From Burkholderiales bacterium (GTDB lineage Bacteria; Pseudomonadota; Gammaproteobacteria; Burkholderiales; SG8-41): a DNA stretch of 64,000 nt. The stretch spans positions 1-64,000 of the forward strand of contig JAIETP010000023.1 in assembly GCA_019744975.1 (NCBI GenBank), written 5' to 3'. Positions 24,145 through 35,099 of this stretch are shown in pieces (within the stretch, counting starts at the first letter, position 1; each line of letters starts with the position of its first letter). The translations under genes and the position numbers were made by a program. The notes below the pieces were generated by a model that saw only the letters and a list, made by a program, of their open reading frames with translations, ran no database searches and was not told the DNA's origin.

Positions 24145-25929
24145 TTACGCGGCCGGGTCGACGTTGCGCAAACGGATGTGCAGCTCGCGCAACTGCTTCT
24201 CGGTGACCGCGCTCGGCGCGTCGACCATAAGGTCCTGGCCGCGCTGCGTTTTCGGGAAGGCGATCACTTCGCGGATCGATTCAGCGCCGGTCATCAGCGT
24301 GACGATACGATCCAGGCCGAAGGCAATGCCGCCGTGCGGCGGCGCGCCGTAGCCCAGCGCGTCGAGCAGGAAACCGAATTTGGCGCGTGCGTCTTCGGGC
24401 GAGATGCCCAGCGCCGCGAACACCTGCGACTGTACTTCGGCGCGATGGATACGCACCGAGCCGCCGCCGATTTCCCAGCCGTTCAGCGCCACGTCGTAGG
24501 CCTTGGCCAGCACCTTGCCCGGATCGTTGGCCAGCAGGCCGACATGTTCGTCCTTGGGCGCCGTGAAGGGATGGTGGGCCGCGTTCCAGCGCTGCGCTTC
24601 CTCGTCGTAATCGAAGGCCGGGAAATCAACAATCCAGCACGGCCGCCAGCCGGATTCGGCATGGCCTTTTTCGTGCCCCACTTTCACCCGCAGCGCGCCC
24701 AGTGCGTCGTACACCACCTTCTTGCGGTCGGCGCCGAAAAAAATCAGGTCGCCGTTGGCGGCCTTGCTGCGCTTGAGGATTTCGGCCAGCACCGGCGGCG
24801 GCAGAAATTTGACGATCGGCGACTGCAGGCCCTGCTCGTTCAACTGGGCCACGTCGTTGACCTTGATGTAAGCCAGCCCCTTGGCGCCGTAAATCGCGAC
24901 GAAGGCGGTGTAGTCGTCTATTTCCTTGCGCGTCAGCGTCGCACCACCGGGTATGCGCAGCGCCACGACCTTGCCGTCCTTCAACGCAATCGCCTGCTTG
25001 AACACCTTGAAATCGACCTGTGACATCAGATCACTCAGGTCGGTCAACTCAAGCTTGACCCGTAAATCGGGTTTGTCCGAACCGTAACGCGCCATCGCAT
25101 CGGCATAAGTCAGCCGCGGGAATTCACCCAGATCGACATTGAGCACGTTCTTGAACAGTTCGCGGATCAGCCCTTCCATCAGCTCCTGGATTTCGCGCTC
25201 GCCGAGGAAGGAAGTTTCGATATCGATCTGCGTGAATTCGGGCTGGCGGTCGGCGCGCAGGTCTTCGTCGCGGAAACATTTGACGATCTGGTAGTAACGA
25301 TCGTAACCGGCCACCATTAGCAGTTGCTTGAACAGCTGCGGCGACTGCGGCAGCGCGTAGAACTGGCCGTCGTGCATGCGCGCCGGCACCAGGAATTCGC
25401 GCGCACCTTCGGGCGTCGACTTGTAGAGCATCGGCGTCTCAATATCGATGAAACCGTTGTTGTCGAGGTAATTGCGCACCGAGCGGGCAGCGCGATGGCG
25501 CAGCCGCAGGTTGTTTTGCATCTGCGGCCGGCGCAGGTCAAGGAAGCGGTATTGCAGGCGCACGTTTTCCGACAACTGCTCGTCATCCATCATGAACGGC
25601 GGGGTTTGCGAGGCGTTCAATATTTCCAGCGCGGTCGCCAGCACTTCGATTTCACCGCTGACCAGGTTGGCATTGGTGGTGCCTGACGGACGCTCACGCA
25701 CGCGGCCTTCAACACGCACCACGAATTCATTGCGCAGGCCGTTGGCGGTGGTGAATGTTTCCGCGCGATCCGGATCACAGACAATCTGCACCAGGCCTTC
25801 GCGGTCGCGCAGGTCGATGAAAATGACGCCGCCATGGTCGCGACGGCGATGCACCCAGCCGCACAAGCTCACGGTCTGGCCGAGGAGTTTGCGGTCGACC
25901 AACCCGCAGTAATGGCTACGCAAAGTCAT
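24145..25929 (-). CDS. aspS: Aspartyl-tRNA synthetase
   Basis: A 594-residue bacterial-type class II synthetase that charges tRNA-Asp, probably also tRNA-Asn if asnS and asnRS activity are lacking. The order of domains is: N-terminal OB fold ([26 protein letters not shown]), catalytic core with motif 2 ([20 protein letters not shown]), the bacterial GAD insertion (about 290-420) and motif 3 ([17 protein letters not shown]). Length and motifs are complete. It is 20 bp after the DUF502 gene and followed by the RNase/barstar/nudB trio on the same strand. No ribosome site is obvious before the ATG. Confidence 0.98.
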   Translation of the reverse strand: MTLRSHYCGLVDRKLLGQTVSLCGWVHRRRDHGGVIFIDLRDREGLVQIVCDPDRAETFTTANGLRNEFVVRVEGRVRERPSGTTNANLVSGEIEVLATALEILNASQTPPFMMDDEQLSENVRLQYRFLDLRRPQMQNNLRLRHRAARSVRNYLDNNGFIDIETPMLYKSTPEGAREFLVPARMHDGQFYALPQSPQLFKQLLMVAGYDRYYQIVKCFRDEDLRADRQPEFTQIDIETSFLGEREIQELMEGLIRELFKNVLNVDLGEFPRLTYADAMARYGSDKPDLRVKLELTDLSDLMSQVDFKVFKQAIALKDGKVVALRIPGGATLTRKEIDDYTAFVAIYGAKGLAYIKVNDVAQLNEQGLQSPIVKFLPPPVLAEILKRSKAANGDLIFFGADRKKVVYDALGALRVKVGHEKGHAESGWRPCWIVDFPAFDYDEEAQRWNAAHHPFTAPKDEHVGLLANDPGKVLAKAYDVALNGWEIGGGSVRIHRAEVQSQVFAALGISPEDARAKFGFLLDALGYGAPPHGGIAFGLDRIVTLMTGAESIREVIAFPKTQRGQDLMVDAPSAVTEKQLRELHIRLRNVDPAA

Positions 25930-25949
25930 AAGTAATTGATTTTAAACTA

Positions 25950-26591
25950 TTATTTGTTATCGCTTGGTGTGGGCATCACGATGCCGCTGCTTTTCGGGGC
26001 CGCCACGCCCATGGACACAATGTATTTGAACGCGGCATCCACCGACATGTCGATTTCAATGACATCCACACGCCGTACATAAAAATAAAACCCGTTGACC
26101 GGGCTCGGCGTCGTCGGAATGAATACCGCGACAAGGTCCTCCGGCAAACGCGCCGCGACTTCCACCGGTACGTTGGTCTGAAACGCCAGCGACCAAGCCT
26201 CGGGATGTGGATAACGCACCAGCAGCACTTTGCGGAACGCGTGTCCGGTGCCGGAGAACAGCGTATCGCTGACCTGTTTGACGCTGTGATAAATGGTGTT
26301 GACGATGGGAATGCGCGCCAGCAGGCCTTCCCAGAACTGCACCATCCGCTGGCCCAGGATATTGGCGACCAGCACACCGGTGAAAAACACGATCAACACC
26401 GTCAGGATCACCCCCTGCCCCGGCACATGCATCCCCAGCCAGTTTTCGGTGAGCAATGCCTGCGGCAGCAGTTGCAGCGACTGATCCATGGTGCTCACCA
26501 GCAGGTTGAGCACCCACAGCGTGATCACCAGCGGCACCCAGATCAGCAGGCCGGCGATGATGTAGCTCTTGATGGCGGTTTTCTTGAACAT
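25950..26591 (-). CDS. DUF502-family membrane protein
   Basis: A 213-residue inner-membrane protein with two hydrophobic helices (about 8-32, IIAGLLIWVPLVITLWVLNL, and 60-82, VILTVLIVFFTGVLVANILG), then the conserved IPIVNTIYHSVKQVSDTLF and a soluble C-terminal part ending VMPTPSDNK. DUF502 proteins are of unknown function. Their position directly before aspS and after an FmdB-type gene is a conserved betaproteobacterial arrangement, which supports co-expression but gives no role. Length is typical of the family. Confidence 0.93.
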   Translation of the reverse strand: MFKKTAIKSYIIAGLLIWVPLVITLWVLNLLVSTMDQSLQLLPQALLTENWLGMHVPGQGVILTVLIVFFTGVLVANILGQRMVQFWEGLLARIPIVNTIYHSVKQVSDTLFSGTGHAFRKVLLVRYPHPEAWSLAFQTNVPVEVAARLPEDLVAVFIPTTPSPVNGFYFYVRRVDVIEIDMSVDAAFKYIVSMGVAAPKSSGIVMPTPSDNK

Positions 26592-26688
26592 GGGTTTCGT
26601 TGTGGGTTGCGCGCGGCGGGAACAGCAAACGGCATCAGCGCAACTCAGTCAGCCGGCGGGAATGCTTCCGGCGGACCGCAGGACTCAC

Positions 26689-26988
26689 TCAGGCAGGACT
26701 GACCCCGGCCTTGGGTTCGGATGATTCGGATTTGGCTTCGGTTTTGCTTTCATCTTTCTTCGGCGCGTCCGCGGATTTGGCGGCATCCGCCTTCGGCTTG
26801 CTGCCTTTGTCCTTGAAATCGGTCGCGTACCAGCCGCTGCCTTTCAACTGGAAACCGGCCGCGGTCACCATTTTGCTTAATGTTTTTTTGCCGCACTCCG
26901 GACAGTCGGTCAGCGGCTGGTCGCTGATGCGTTGCAGGAATTCCCTCTGGAGACCGCACGCCCCGCATTTGTACTCATAAATTGGCAT
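26689..26988 (-). CDS. FmdB-family zinc-ribbon protein
   Basis: The start MPIYEYKCGACG at 26988 has GAGGTG 5 nt upstream; the track adds four unlikely residues. The product has 99 residues: a zinc ribbon from two CxxC pairs (Cys at about 8, 11, 30 and 33; CGACG and CPECG), then LSKMVTAAGFQLKGSGWYATDF, then a low-complexity Lys/Ser/Asp/Glu tail. FmdB-type proteins are small putative regulators of unknown action. It is the first gene of the FmdB-DUF502-aspS run. The 97 bp between it and DUF502 hold no gene. Confidence 0.93.
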   Translation of the reverse strand: MPIYEYKCGACGLQREFLQRISDQPLTDCPECGKKTLSKMVTAAGFQLKGSGWYATDFKDKGSKPKADAAKSADAPKKDESKTEAKSESSEPKAGVSPA

Positions 26989-27202
26989 GGCGCACCTCAA
27001 AAATCGAAAAAAGCATTATACCTTAGAAGGTTAGAGTGACTTCCCGGGTAGATTGGGACATTGCCCGGGGCATTTCAAGCGGCCACTTCGGCGGGCTTGG
27101 CGCAGCGCATCAGCCGCGGCACAATCAGGCAATCTAGTCCATTGAAAAAAAAGCTTTTTTTGAAATTGCTTGGTTAAAATCGCTCATTTAAAACCCCTGA
27201 AC

Positions 27203-28378
27203 ATGGCCCACCACATCCTCGTCCTCAACGCCGGCTCATCCAGCATTAAATTCGCCGTTTTTGCCGCCACTCAACCGTTACGGCGCACCGTGCAGGGCAT
27301 GATTTCGGGCGTCGGCATGACCGCCGGTTTCCACGCCAGCAACGCACAGGACCCCCTGCCCGGCGCGCTACCGCCCGGCCCTTTGACCCACGAGACAGCG
27401 CTGGCCTGGTTGTTCGACTGGCTGGAGGCAGGCAAACACGCACAACAACTGCTGGGCGCAGGCCACCGCGTCGTACACGGCGGCGAACAGTACGATGCGC
27501 CGCTGGTGATCGACGCGCAGAACCTTGCCAGTCTCGATGCACTTTCACCATTGGCCCCCCTGCACCAGCCGCACAACCTCGCCGCGATCAAGGCCCTGCG
27601 CAAACTGCGCCCTGCACTCCCGCAGATTGCCTGCTTCGATACCGCCTTCCACCGCAGCCAACCCGCGGTCGCGCAAACATTCGCTCTGCCACGCAGCGTG
27701 ACCGCCGGCGGTTTGCGTCGTTATGGTTTTCACGGACTGTCGTATGAGTTCATCGCAGGCGCGCTGCCGGATGTACTCGGTGCGGCCGCCGACGACCGCG
27801 TGATCGTCGCTCATCTCGGCAACGGCGCCAGCCTTTGCGCGATGCATGGTCGAAAAAGTATCGCCACCACCATGGGTTTCAGCACGCTGGATGGCCTGGT
27901 CATGGGCACGCGCTGCGGCAGCATTGATCCGGGCGTACTGCTCTACCTGATGCGCGAAAAAAACATGTCACCGACGGAAGTCGAGGACATGCTGTACCGC
28001 AAATCCGGATTGCTCGGCATTTCGGAAATCAGCAACGACATGCGCAGCCTCCTCGGCAGCGATGATCCGCGCGCGCACGATGCGATCGGGCAGTTTGTTT
28101 ACCGTGCCGCACTGGAAACCGGTGCACTTGCCGCGGCACTCGAAGGCATCGATGCGCTGGTGTTTACCGGCGGCATCGGCGAACATGCCGCATCGGTGCG
28201 CGCCATGATCTGCGAAAAACTCGCCTGGCTCGGCATCGCACTGGATCCCGCCGCCAACGCTGGCCATGCGCCGCGTATCTCCAACAGCACCAGCCGGGTC
28301 AGCGTCTGCATCATCCCCACCGATGAAGAAGCGGTGATCGCACAGCATACTCACCGTTTGCTGCAAAGCTCGCCATGA
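27203..28378 (+). CDS. ackA: Acetate kinase
   Basis: From the ATG at 27203 the product has 391 residues and begins MAHHILVLNAGSSSIKF, the usual family N-terminus; the track start is 11 codons too early. Motifs of the ASKHA fold are GHRVVHGGEQYDAP, ACFDTAFH, RRYGFHGLSYEFIA, VAHLGNGASLCAM, MGFSTLDGLVMGTRCGSIDPG and FTGGIGEHA. It interconverts acetyl phosphate and acetate with ATP. No pta is adjacent. It is a single-gene unit, preceded by a 16-bp AAAAAAAGCTTTTTTT palindrome (27144-27160 area) and closed by a strong terminator. Confidence 0.95.
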   Translation: MAHHILVLNAGSSSIKFAVFAATQPLRRTVQGMISGVGMTAGFHASNAQDPLPGALPPGPLTHETALAWLFDWLEAGKHAQQLLGAGHRVVHGGEQYDAPLVIDAQNLASLDALSPLAPLHQPHNLAAIKALRKLRPALPQIACFDTAFHRSQPAVAQTFALPRSVTAGGLRRYGFHGLSYEFIAGALPDVLGAAADDRVIVAHLGNGASLCAMHGRKSIATTMGFSTLDGLVMGTRCGSIDPGVLLYLMREKNMSPTEVEDMLYRKSGLLGISEISNDMRSLLGSDDPRAHDAIGQFVYRAALETGALAAALEGIDALVFTGGIGEHAASVRAMICEKLAWLGIALDPAANAGHAPRISNSTSRVSVCIIPTDEEAVIAQHTHRLLQSSP

Positions 28379-28381
28379 AAA

Positions 28382-28406
28382 AAAGCCGGGCATCGCCCGG
28401 CTTTTT
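28382..28406 (+). terminator. Bidirectional rho-independent terminator after ackA
   Basis: GCCGGGC and GCCCGGC around an ATC loop, with an A-run before and a T-run after. It serves ackA (plus) and probably ssb (minus), whose stops lie on either side. Confidence 0.88.
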
Positions 28407-28453
28407 GACCACAGACAGCCGCTGTTGCGTTCGCTTTTGCGTTAATGCTTCCG

Positions 28454-28915
28454 TTAAAACGGAATATCGTCGTCCATGTCGTCAAAGCTGCCGCCGCTTT
28501 TCTTCGCCGGCGCCTTGCCGCCACCACCCGCAGCAGCAGCCGCAGGTTCGCGCATGCTGCCGCCGCCTTCGCCACCGCCGCCACGTCCACCGAGCAACTG
28601 CATGCGGTCAGCAACGACCTCGGTCGTATAACGATCCTGGCCTTCCTTGTCCTGCCATTTGCGGGTGCGGATCCGGCCTTCGACGTAACACGGCGAACCC
28701 TTTTTCAGGTACTCGCCGGCCACTTCGGCCAGGCGCCCGAAAAAAGAAATCCGGTGCCACTCGGTATGCTCCTGCTTGTCGCCGCTTTTTTTGTCTTTCC
28801 ATGTCTCGGTTGTGGCCAGAGTGATGTTGGTCACCGCTTCACCGCTGGGCAGATACCGTGTTTCCGGATCCTTGCCGAGATTGCCGATCAGAATTACCTT
28901 GTTAACTGATGCCAT
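28454..28915 (-). CDS. ssb: Single-stranded DNA-binding protein
   Basis: A 153-residue SSB. The OB fold (1-112) opens [29 protein letters not shown] flexible Gly-rich linker ([11 protein letters not shown]) leads to the acidic tail DDMDDDIPF, which recruits repair and replication partners. All parts are complete. It binds ssDNA as a tetramer during replication, recombination and repair. It follows the MFS gene on the same strand, separated by a long hairpin, so it likely has its own promoter. uvrA is divergent on the other side of the MFS gene, as is common for ssb/uvrA pairs. Confidence 0.98.
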   Translation of the reverse strand: MASVNKVILIGNLGKDPETRYLPSGEAVTNITLATTETWKDKKSGDKQEHTEWHRISFFGRLAEVAGEYLKKGSPCYVEGRIRTRKWQDKEGQDRYTTEVVADRMQLLGGRGGGGEGGGSMREPAAAAAGGGGKAPAKKSGGSFDDMDDDIPF

Positions 28916-28969
28916 GTCAGTTTTTCCTTTTGATATTCAGTGCTGGATCACGCCGGACGTTGAGTTTTA

Positions 28970-29007
28970 ACAAAAACATGACAGCCTCGCCAGAGGCATG
29001 TTTTTGT
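28970..29007 (-). terminator. Long hairpin between MFS gene and ssb
   Basis: ACAAAAACATG pairs perfectly with CATGTTTTTGT, enclosing GCCTC/GAGGC with a short loop: a 38-nt hairpin with T-rich 3' arm in both directions. Probable terminator of the MFS gene, insulating ssb. Confidence 0.6.
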
Positions 29008-29060
29008 CATGCTTTAGGCAACTCTCAATAAACCTATCAACGTGCCCGGCGCCGAAGGGT

Positions 29061-30254
29061 TTACGTGCGGGCCACAACCGGCGGCACACGCATGCCGAAA
29101 GCGAGTATAAGCCAGATCGCCAGCAGCACAGCATCGAGCATCACGATACCGGCGGACCCCCAGTACTTGTAGAGAATCCCGCCCGCCGCCGCGCCGATAA
29201 AGGTGCCAAAAAACTGGATGGTGCTGTAGAGGCCGATGGCCGTGCCCTTGGCATGCGCCGGCGCAAGGCGGGTGGTCAGCGTCGGCAGCATCGCTTCCAG
29301 CACATTGAACGGCACAAAAAACGCCAGCAAAAACAAGGACAACAACCACAGGTTTCCGCTGAGCCACGGAAGCGCGAGATGTCCCGCCAGCAACAGCGCC
29401 ACCGCGATGATGAACCAGCGCCGCAGCAATTCCGGTTTGCCGGCCTGCATGATCGGCGGCAGCATCAGCACGAAGGAGCCGAGCATCACCGGCAGGTAAA
29501 CCTTCCAGTGCTCCCCCACCGGCAAGCCGGCATCACGCAGGCTGAACGGCACCACGATGAACAGCGCCATCAGCACCGCGTGCAAGGCAAATATGCCCCA
29601 GTTCAACCGCGCCAGTTGCGGATCGAGCAGCACGTTCCAGAAATCCTTCAGCCCGCGACCCGGCGCCGGCGGCGTCAGCGGCGGGTCCGGAATAAAACGC
29701 CACATGACGACCATGCCCGCCAGCGCCAGTACGCCGGTCAGCGCAAAAATACCCGGCACACCAATCACACGATCCAGCCAGGGGCTCGCGATCAGTGACA
29801 GTGCGAAAGACGCACCGATGGTGGAGCCGATCATCGCCATGGCCTTGGCGCGTTGACTCTCCCGGGTCAGGTCGGCAGTCATCGCGATCACCGCCGCTGA
29901 AATCGCCCCGGCGCCCTGCAGCACACGGCCGAGGATGACGATATAAATGTTCGGCGCCAGCGCCGCGATAAAACTGCCGATGGCAAAAATCACCAGCCCG
30001 ATATAAACCACGGGTTTGCGGCCGATGCGGTCCGACCACCAGCCGAAGGGAATCTGCAGAATGGCCTGGGTCAGACCGTAGGCGCCGATGGCGATGCCGA
30101 CCAGCGTCAGGTCGCTGCCGCCGGGCAGGCGTTCAGCGTAAATGGCGAATACCGGCAGGATCACGAACATGCCGAGCAGGCGCAGCCCGAAAATTCCGGA
30201 CAATCCGATGCTCGCCCGCAGCTCAAGCGGGGTCATTTTGTTGCTGGACGGCAT
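29061..30254 (-). CDS. MFS transporter, YajR-like
   Basis: The start is set at [15 protein letters not shown] (30254), because the 114 upstream track residues are not MFS-like and lie in the uvrA promoter/5' region. The product has 397 residues with 12 membrane helices. [30 protein letters not shown] and [17 protein letters not shown] are close to E. coli YajR, as is LEAMLPTL in the second half. It ends about 50 residues earlier than YajR and so lacks the C-terminal YAM domain. Drug or metabolite export by proton antiport is the family role; the substrate is unknown. It is divergent from uvrA. Confidence 0.88.
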   Translation of the reverse strand: MPSSNKMTPLELRASIGLSGIFGLRLLGMFVILPVFAIYAERLPGGSDLTLVGIAIGAYGLTQAILQIPFGWWSDRIGRKPVVYIGLVIFAIGSFIAALAPNIYIVILGRVLQGAGAISAAVIAMTADLTRESQRAKAMAMIGSTIGASFALSLIASPWLDRVIGVPGIFALTGVLALAGMVVMWRFIPDPPLTPPAPGRGLKDFWNVLLDPQLARLNWGIFALHAVLMALFIVVPFSLRDAGLPVGEHWKVYLPVMLGSFVLMLPPIMQAGKPELLRRWFIIAVALLLAGHLALPWLSGNLWLLSLFLLAFFVPFNVLEAMLPTLTTRLAPAHAKGTAIGLYSTIQFFGTFIGAAAGGILYKYWGSAGIVMLDAVLLAIWLILAFGMRVPPVVART

Positions 30255-30375
30255 GAAATGGGGGCCGGCGGGGAAACCTGAGCGTCTGGGCTGACTGTTA
30301 TACAGACGGGAGTTGGGCGGAACAGCGTATGGGCGTATATTAGCAGGTTCACTTTTGTACTCTTCAGGCTCCCTG

Positions 30376-33282
30376 ATGACTGTGCGTTCCTCACCACCAA
30401 AACTGGTCTCGGTCGCCGCGAAAACGTCGCCCCAGACCTCCGATATGCCGGCGCCCCCCGCCGGCACCGCGCAGATCCGCGTGCGCGGCGCCCGCACGCA
30501 CAACCTGAAAAACATCAGCCTCGACCTGCCGCGTAACAGCCTGGTGGTGATTACCGGACTGTCCGGCTCCGGCAAATCATCGCTGGCCTTCGACACGCTG
30601 TACGCGGAAGGCCAGCGCCGGTATGTCGAATCGCTGTCGGCTTATGCGCGGCAATTCCTGCAGTTGATGGAAAAGCCCGACGTCGATCTGATTGAAGGCC
30701 TGTCGCCGGCGATCGCCATCGAACAGAAGGCGTCCAGCCACAACCCGCGCTCGACGGTCGGCACCGTCACCGAGATTCACGATTATCTGCGCCTGCTCTA
30801 CGCACGCATCGGCGAGCCGCATTGCCCGGAGCATGGCACGCTGCTCGCCGCGCAGTCGGTCGCGCAGATGGTCGATCATGTGCTGCAGCTGCCGGAAGAC
30901 ACCAGGCTGATGATCCTCGCGCCGGTCGTCAACGACCGCAAGGGCGAACAGAGCAGCCTGATCGACGAACTGCGCGCACAGGGTTTCGTCCGTGTGCGCA
31001 TCGACGGCAAGATTCACGACATCGATGCGTTGCCCGCTCTGAAAAAAAATGCCAAGCACAGCATCGACGTGGTGGTGGACCGCATCAAGGTGCGCGACGA
31101 CCTCCGGCAGCGCCTGGCAGAATCGTTCGAAACAGCGCTGCGTCAGGGCAACGGCCGTGCCATTGCCGCGGACATGGACAGCGGACAGGAACTGGTGTTT
31201 TCAGCGCGCCTCGCCTGCCCGACCTGCGGCCAGGCCTCGCCCGAAATGGAACCGCGGCTGTTTTCGTTCAACAACCCCGCCGGCGCCTGCCCGCGCTGCG
31301 ACGGACTGGGCGCCATCACCTTTTTTGATCCGAAACGCATCGCGGCGTTTCCCGAGATGTCGCTGGCCTCCGGCGCCATCAAGGGCTGGGACCGCCGCAA
31401 CCAGTTTTATTTCCAGATGCTGCAGGACCTCGCCGCGCACTACGGTTTCGACGTCGAGGCGCCCTTCGGCGAACTTTCGGACGCCGCACGCGATGCGGTG
31501 CTCAACGGCTCCGGCAAAACGCAGATCAAGTTCACCTATACCGGTGAACGCGGCAAGTCCTATGTCAAGGAACACGCCTTCGAAGGCGTGATTCCCAATC
31601 TCGAGCGCCGTCACCGCGAAACCGACTCCCCGGTGGTGAAGGAAGAGCTGTCGAAGTACCTGAATACGCAGACCTGTCCCGACTGCGAAGGCACGCGGCT
31701 GCGGCCCGAAGCACGGCACGTGCTGGTCGCCGGCCAGCCGATCTATGCCCTCTCCGCGCTGCAGCTCGGCAACGCGATGCGGTTTTTCGAGGAACTGGCG
31801 CTGACCGGTGCAAAACAGGCTATTGCCGACAAAATCGCCGGCGAGATCCGCAACCGCCTGCGCTTCCTGGTCGATGTTGGCCTCGATTACCTGTCACTCG
31901 ACCGTCCTGCCGACACACTCTCCGGCGGCGAGTCCCAGCGCATCCGCCTTGCCAGCCAGATCGGCTCCGGCCTGACCGGCGTGATGTATGTGCTCGACGA
32001 ACCCTCGATCGGCCTCCATCAGCGTGACAACACCCGGCTGCTCGGCATGCTGAAACGCCTGCGCGACATCGGCAATTCGGTGATCGTCGTCGAACACGAT
32101 CAGGACGCGATCATGAGCGCCGACCATGTGATCGACATGGGCCTCGGCGCAGGGGAACACGGCGGCAGCGTCATCGCGCAAGGGACGCCGACCGAGATTG
32201 TTGCGCACGCCGACTCACTGACCGGCCAATACCTGTCGGGACGTCGCCGCATTGATGTGCCGGCGCTGCGCCACAAGGTCAATCCGAAACGGCGACTCCT
32301 GATCAGCGGCGCCACCGGCAACAACCTGAAAGACGTCTCTGTCGGCATCCCCGTCGGACTGTTCACCTGTGTCACCGGGGTTTCGGGTTCGGGCAAATCA
32401 ACGCTGGTCAATGACACGCTGTACCAGTCTGCCGCACGTGACCTCTATGGCAGCAATGTCGAACCGGCGCCCTGCACCGACATCGAAGGCATGGAGTTTT
32501 TCGACAAGGTGGTCAATGTCGACCAAAGCCCCATCGGCCGCACGCCACGCTCCAATCCGGCGACCTACACCGGACTCTTCACACCCATCCGCGAGCTGTT
32601 TGCCGGTGTGCCGGAAGCGCGTGCCCGCGGTTATGGCGCCGGGCGTTTTTCCTTCAACGTCAAAGGCGGTCGTTGCGAATCCTGCCAGGGCGACGGTGTG
32701 CTGAAGGTCGAGATGCATTTCCTGCCGGATATTTATGTGCCCTGTGATGTCTGTCATGGCAAACGTTACAACCGGGAAACCCTGGACATCCGCTACAAGG
32801 GCCGCACGGTCAATGAAGTGCTGGCGATGACGGTGGAACAAGCGGTTGAATTTTTCAGCCCGGTGCCGGCCATCGCCCGCAAGCTGCAGACCATGATGGA
32901 CGTCGGCTTGGGTTACATCACGCTGGGCCAGAGCGCGACCACGCTGTCGGGTGGCGAGGCGCAGCGCGTCAAACTCGCGCTGGAACTGTCCAAACGTGAC
33001 ACCGGACGCACGCTGTACATTCTCGACGAACCGACGACCGGCCTGCACTTCCATGACATCGACCTGCTGCTGCACGTCTTGCATCGATTGCGCGACCACG
33101 GCAACACCATCGTTGTCATCGAACACAATCTCGACGTCATCAAAACCGCGGACTGGGTCATCGACCTCGGTCCCGAAGGCGGAGACGGCGGTGGCCGCAT
33201 ACTCGCCGAAGGTCCGCCGGAAACCATCGCGGCGCACCCGTCCAGCCACACCGGCGCCCACCTGAAGACCGTGCTGGCATGA
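30376..33282 (+). CDS. uvrA: Excinuclease ABC subunit A
   Basis: A complete UvrA damage sensor for nucleotide excision repair. The start is uncertain: 30376 gives 968 residues, and a Met at 30445 sits closer to the conserved [20 protein letters not shown]. The sequence shows two ABC ATPase modules ([35 protein letters not shown] and [15 protein letters not shown]), two signature regions ([36 protein letters not shown]) and zinc-binding Cys clusters ([24 protein letters not shown]). UvrB is elsewhere. It diverges from the YajR-like gene with a very short shared region. Its stop overlaps the next start as ATGA. Confidence 0.98.
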   Translation: MTVRSSPPKLVSVAAKTSPQTSDMPAPPAGTAQIRVRGARTHNLKNISLDLPRNSLVVITGLSGSGKSSLAFDTLYAEGQRRYVESLSAYARQFLQLMEKPDVDLIEGLSPAIAIEQKASSHNPRSTVGTVTEIHDYLRLLYARIGEPHCPEHGTLLAAQSVAQMVDHVLQLPEDTRLMILAPVVNDRKGEQSSLIDELRAQGFVRVRIDGKIHDIDALPALKKNAKHSIDVVVDRIKVRDDLRQRLAESFETALRQGNGRAIAADMDSGQELVFSARLACPTCGQASPEMEPRLFSFNNPAGACPRCDGLGAITFFDPKRIAAFPEMSLASGAIKGWDRRNQFYFQMLQDLAAHYGFDVEAPFGELSDAARDAVLNGSGKTQIKFTYTGERGKSYVKEHAFEGVIPNLERRHRETDSPVVKEELSKYLNTQTCPDCEGTRLRPEARHVLVAGQPIYALSALQLGNAMRFFEELALTGAKQAIADKIAGEIRNRLRFLVDVGLDYLSLDRPADTLSGGESQRIRLASQIGSGLTGVMYVLDEPSIGLHQRDNTRLLGMLKRLRDIGNSVIVVEHDQDAIMSADHVIDMGLGAGEHGGSVIAQGTPTEIVAHADSLTGQYLSGRRRIDVPALRHKVNPKRRLLISGATGNNLKDVSVGIPVGLFTCVTGVSGSGKSTLVNDTLYQSAARDLYGSNVEPAPCTDIEGMEFFDKVVNVDQSPIGRTPRSNPATYTGLFTPIRELFAGVPEARARGYGAGRFSFNVKGGRCESCQGDGVLKVEMHFLPDIYVPCDVCHGKRYNRETLDIRYKGRTVNEVLAMTVEQAVEFFSPVPAIARKLQTMMDVGLGYITLGQSATTLSGGEAQRVKLALELSKRDTGRTLYILDEPTTGLHFHDIDLLLHVLHRLRDHGNTIVVIEHNLDVIKTADWVIDLGPEGGDGGGRILAEGPPETIAAHPSSHTGAHLKTVLA

Positions 33283-34559
33283 CACCGGAGCGCGCCAGGG
33301 CAATGCTGGATGGCAGCTTTGCCGCGGCACTGGCTGCGGCCGATCCCCTGCGCATCGTGTCCGGCCACCTGCCCGTGCCGCCCAAGGGCCGCACACTGGT
33401 CGTGGGCGCAGGCAAAGCCGCAGCGGCAATGGCCCTGGCGGTGGAACAGCAATGGCCTGCTGCGGCGCCGCTGGACGGCCTGGTGATCACGCGTTACCAG
33501 CACGGTCTGCTGACCAACCGCATCACCGTGATTGAAGCGGGACACCCGGTGCCCGACGCCGCCGGTGAGCAGGCCGCGGCGGAAATCCTGAGGAAAGTCA
33601 AAACACTGACGCCGCAGGATCTGCTGCTGGTGCTGGTTTCCGGCGGCGGATCGAGCCTGCTGTCATTGCCGGTCGAGGGCATCACCATGACCGACCTGAA
33701 GCAGGTCACGAAGCAGTTATTGATGTCCGGCGCGCCGATCCAGGCCATGAACACGGTGCGCAAACACCTGTCGCTGATCCAGGGCGGACGGCTGGCCGCG
33801 GCGTCACGCGCGCCGGTGCTGGCGCTGGTGATATCCGACGTCACCGGTGATGATCCGACACACATCGCCTCCGGCCCCTGCGCCCCGGATCCGACTACGT
33901 ACCAGGATGCCATCGACATCCTTGAGCGTCACCAGGTGCAGCCGCCACCCGCCATCGCTGCGCACCTTGCGCGCGGTGCACGCGGCGAAATCGCGGAAAC
34001 CCCCAAACCCGGCGACCGCGTTTTTGCCAAAACGGAAAACCGGGTGATCGCCACCGCGCAGCAATCGCTGCAGGCCGCTGCGGATTATTTCCGCAGCCAG
34101 GGCATCACACCGGCGATACTCGGTGATTCGGTGACCGGGGAAGCGCGCGAGGTCGCCAAGGTCTACGGCGCACTCGCCCGCGAAATCGCACAACACAGCG
34201 CGCCGTGGCCGGCACCGGTGGCGCTGATTTCCGGCGGCGAATGTACGGTTACCGTTCGCGGCGAGGGCCGTGGCGGGCGCTGCGCCGAGTTCCTGCTGTC
34301 GCTGGCCATCGATCTTGGTGGGGCTGCCGGCATTTACGCCATGGCCTGCGACACCGACGGCATTGACGGTTCTGAAGACAATGCCGGCGCCGTATTGACG
34401 CCGGATACGCTGCAACGCGCGACACGCAAACATCTCCATGCAACTGCATTACTCGACCAGAACGACGCCTACCGCTTTTTCGCAGCCACCGGCGACCTCG
34501 TGATCACCGGCCCCACCCGCACCAACGTCAATGATTACCGGGTGATACTGGTCAGTTGA
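33279..34559 (+). CDS. Glycerate kinase, GckA/TtuD (MOFRL) type
   Basis: A 426-residue type II glycerate kinase. The N-terminal half is the DUF4147-type domain ([55 protein letters not shown]). The C-terminal part is the MOFRL domain ([47 protein letters not shown]). These enzymes phosphorylate D-glycerate, usually at C2, feeding glycolysis from glyoxylate or tartronate pathways. The ATGA overlap with uvrA means translational coupling to a DNA repair gene, an odd partnership. The unit ends at the bidirectional terminator shared with rplQ. Confidence 0.92.
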   Translation: MTPERARAMLDGSFAAALAAADPLRIVSGHLPVPPKGRTLVVGAGKAAAAMALAVEQQWPAAAPLDGLVITRYQHGLLTNRITVIEAGHPVPDAAGEQAAAEILRKVKTLTPQDLLLVLVSGGGSSLLSLPVEGITMTDLKQVTKQLLMSGAPIQAMNTVRKHLSLIQGGRLAAASRAPVLALVISDVTGDDPTHIASGPCAPDPTTYQDAIDILERHQVQPPPAIAAHLARGARGEIAETPKPGDRVFAKTENRVIATAQQSLQAAADYFRSQGITPAILGDSVTGEAREVAKVYGALAREIAQHSAPWPAPVALISGGECTVTVRGEGRGGRCAEFLLSLAIDLGGAAGIYAMACDTDGIDGSEDNAGAVLTPDTLQRATRKHLHATALLDQNDAYRFFAATGDLVITGPTRTNVNDYRVILVS

Positions 34560-34645
34560 GTGGGGAATTGGGTCAGTCGGCGATAACTATATAACTTATT
34601 GATTTTAAACGATATTTAAAGGATTCGTCTGCGGACGACAGCAAC

Positions 34646-34675
34646 AAAAAAGCCGGGCAAAGCCCGGCTTTTTTT
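34646..34675 (+). terminator. Bidirectional terminator between glycerate kinase and rplQ
   Basis: GCCGGGC/GCCCGGC hairpin with an A6 run before and a T7 run after. It ends both the plus-strand uvrA unit and the minus-strand alpha operon. Confidence 0.9.
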
Positions 34676-34694
34676 GGTCACGCGATACCGCAGA

Positions 34695-35090
34695 TCAAGC
34701 TGCTTCCGGCTTGGTTTCGGTCTCCGCCACTTCCGGACGGTCCAGCAGTTCGACATAGGCCATCGGCGCATTGTCGCCTTTGCGGAAACCGAACTTCAGG
34801 ATGCGCAGGTAGCCGCCATTACGCTTGGCAAAGCGCGGACCCAGCAGATCAAACAGCTTGACCACATTTTCGCGGTCGCGCAGGCGATCAAACGCGAGGC
34901 GGCGATTCGCCAGCGTGGGCTTCTTGCCGAGGGTGATGATCGGCTCCACGACCCGCCGCAATTCCTTGGCTTTGGGCAGCGTGGTTTTGATCGCTTCATG
35001 GCGCAGCAGCGAGTTCGCCATGTTGCGCAGCATCGCGAGGCGATGGCTGCTGGTGCGATTGAGTTTTCGTAAACCGTGACGATGACGCAT
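34695..35090 (-). CDS. rplQ: 50S ribosomal protein L17
   Basis: 131 residues. [29 protein letters not shown] is the invariant L17 opening, and the RNLATSLL-type helix and GYLRILK block are present. It is a large-subunit protein near the exit tunnel. It is the last gene of the long minus-strand block, 9 bp after rpoA, and is followed by the shared terminator. The C-terminus ([18 protein letters not shown]) is a short acidic tail. Confidence 0.98.
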   Translation of the reverse strand: MRHRHGLRKLNRTSSHRLAMLRNMANSLLRHEAIKTTLPKAKELRRVVEPIITLGKKPTLANRRLAFDRLRDRENVVKLFDLLGPRFAKRNGGYLRILKFGFRKGDNAPMAYVELLDRPEVAETETKPEAA

Positions 35091-35099
35091 GATGCCCTC

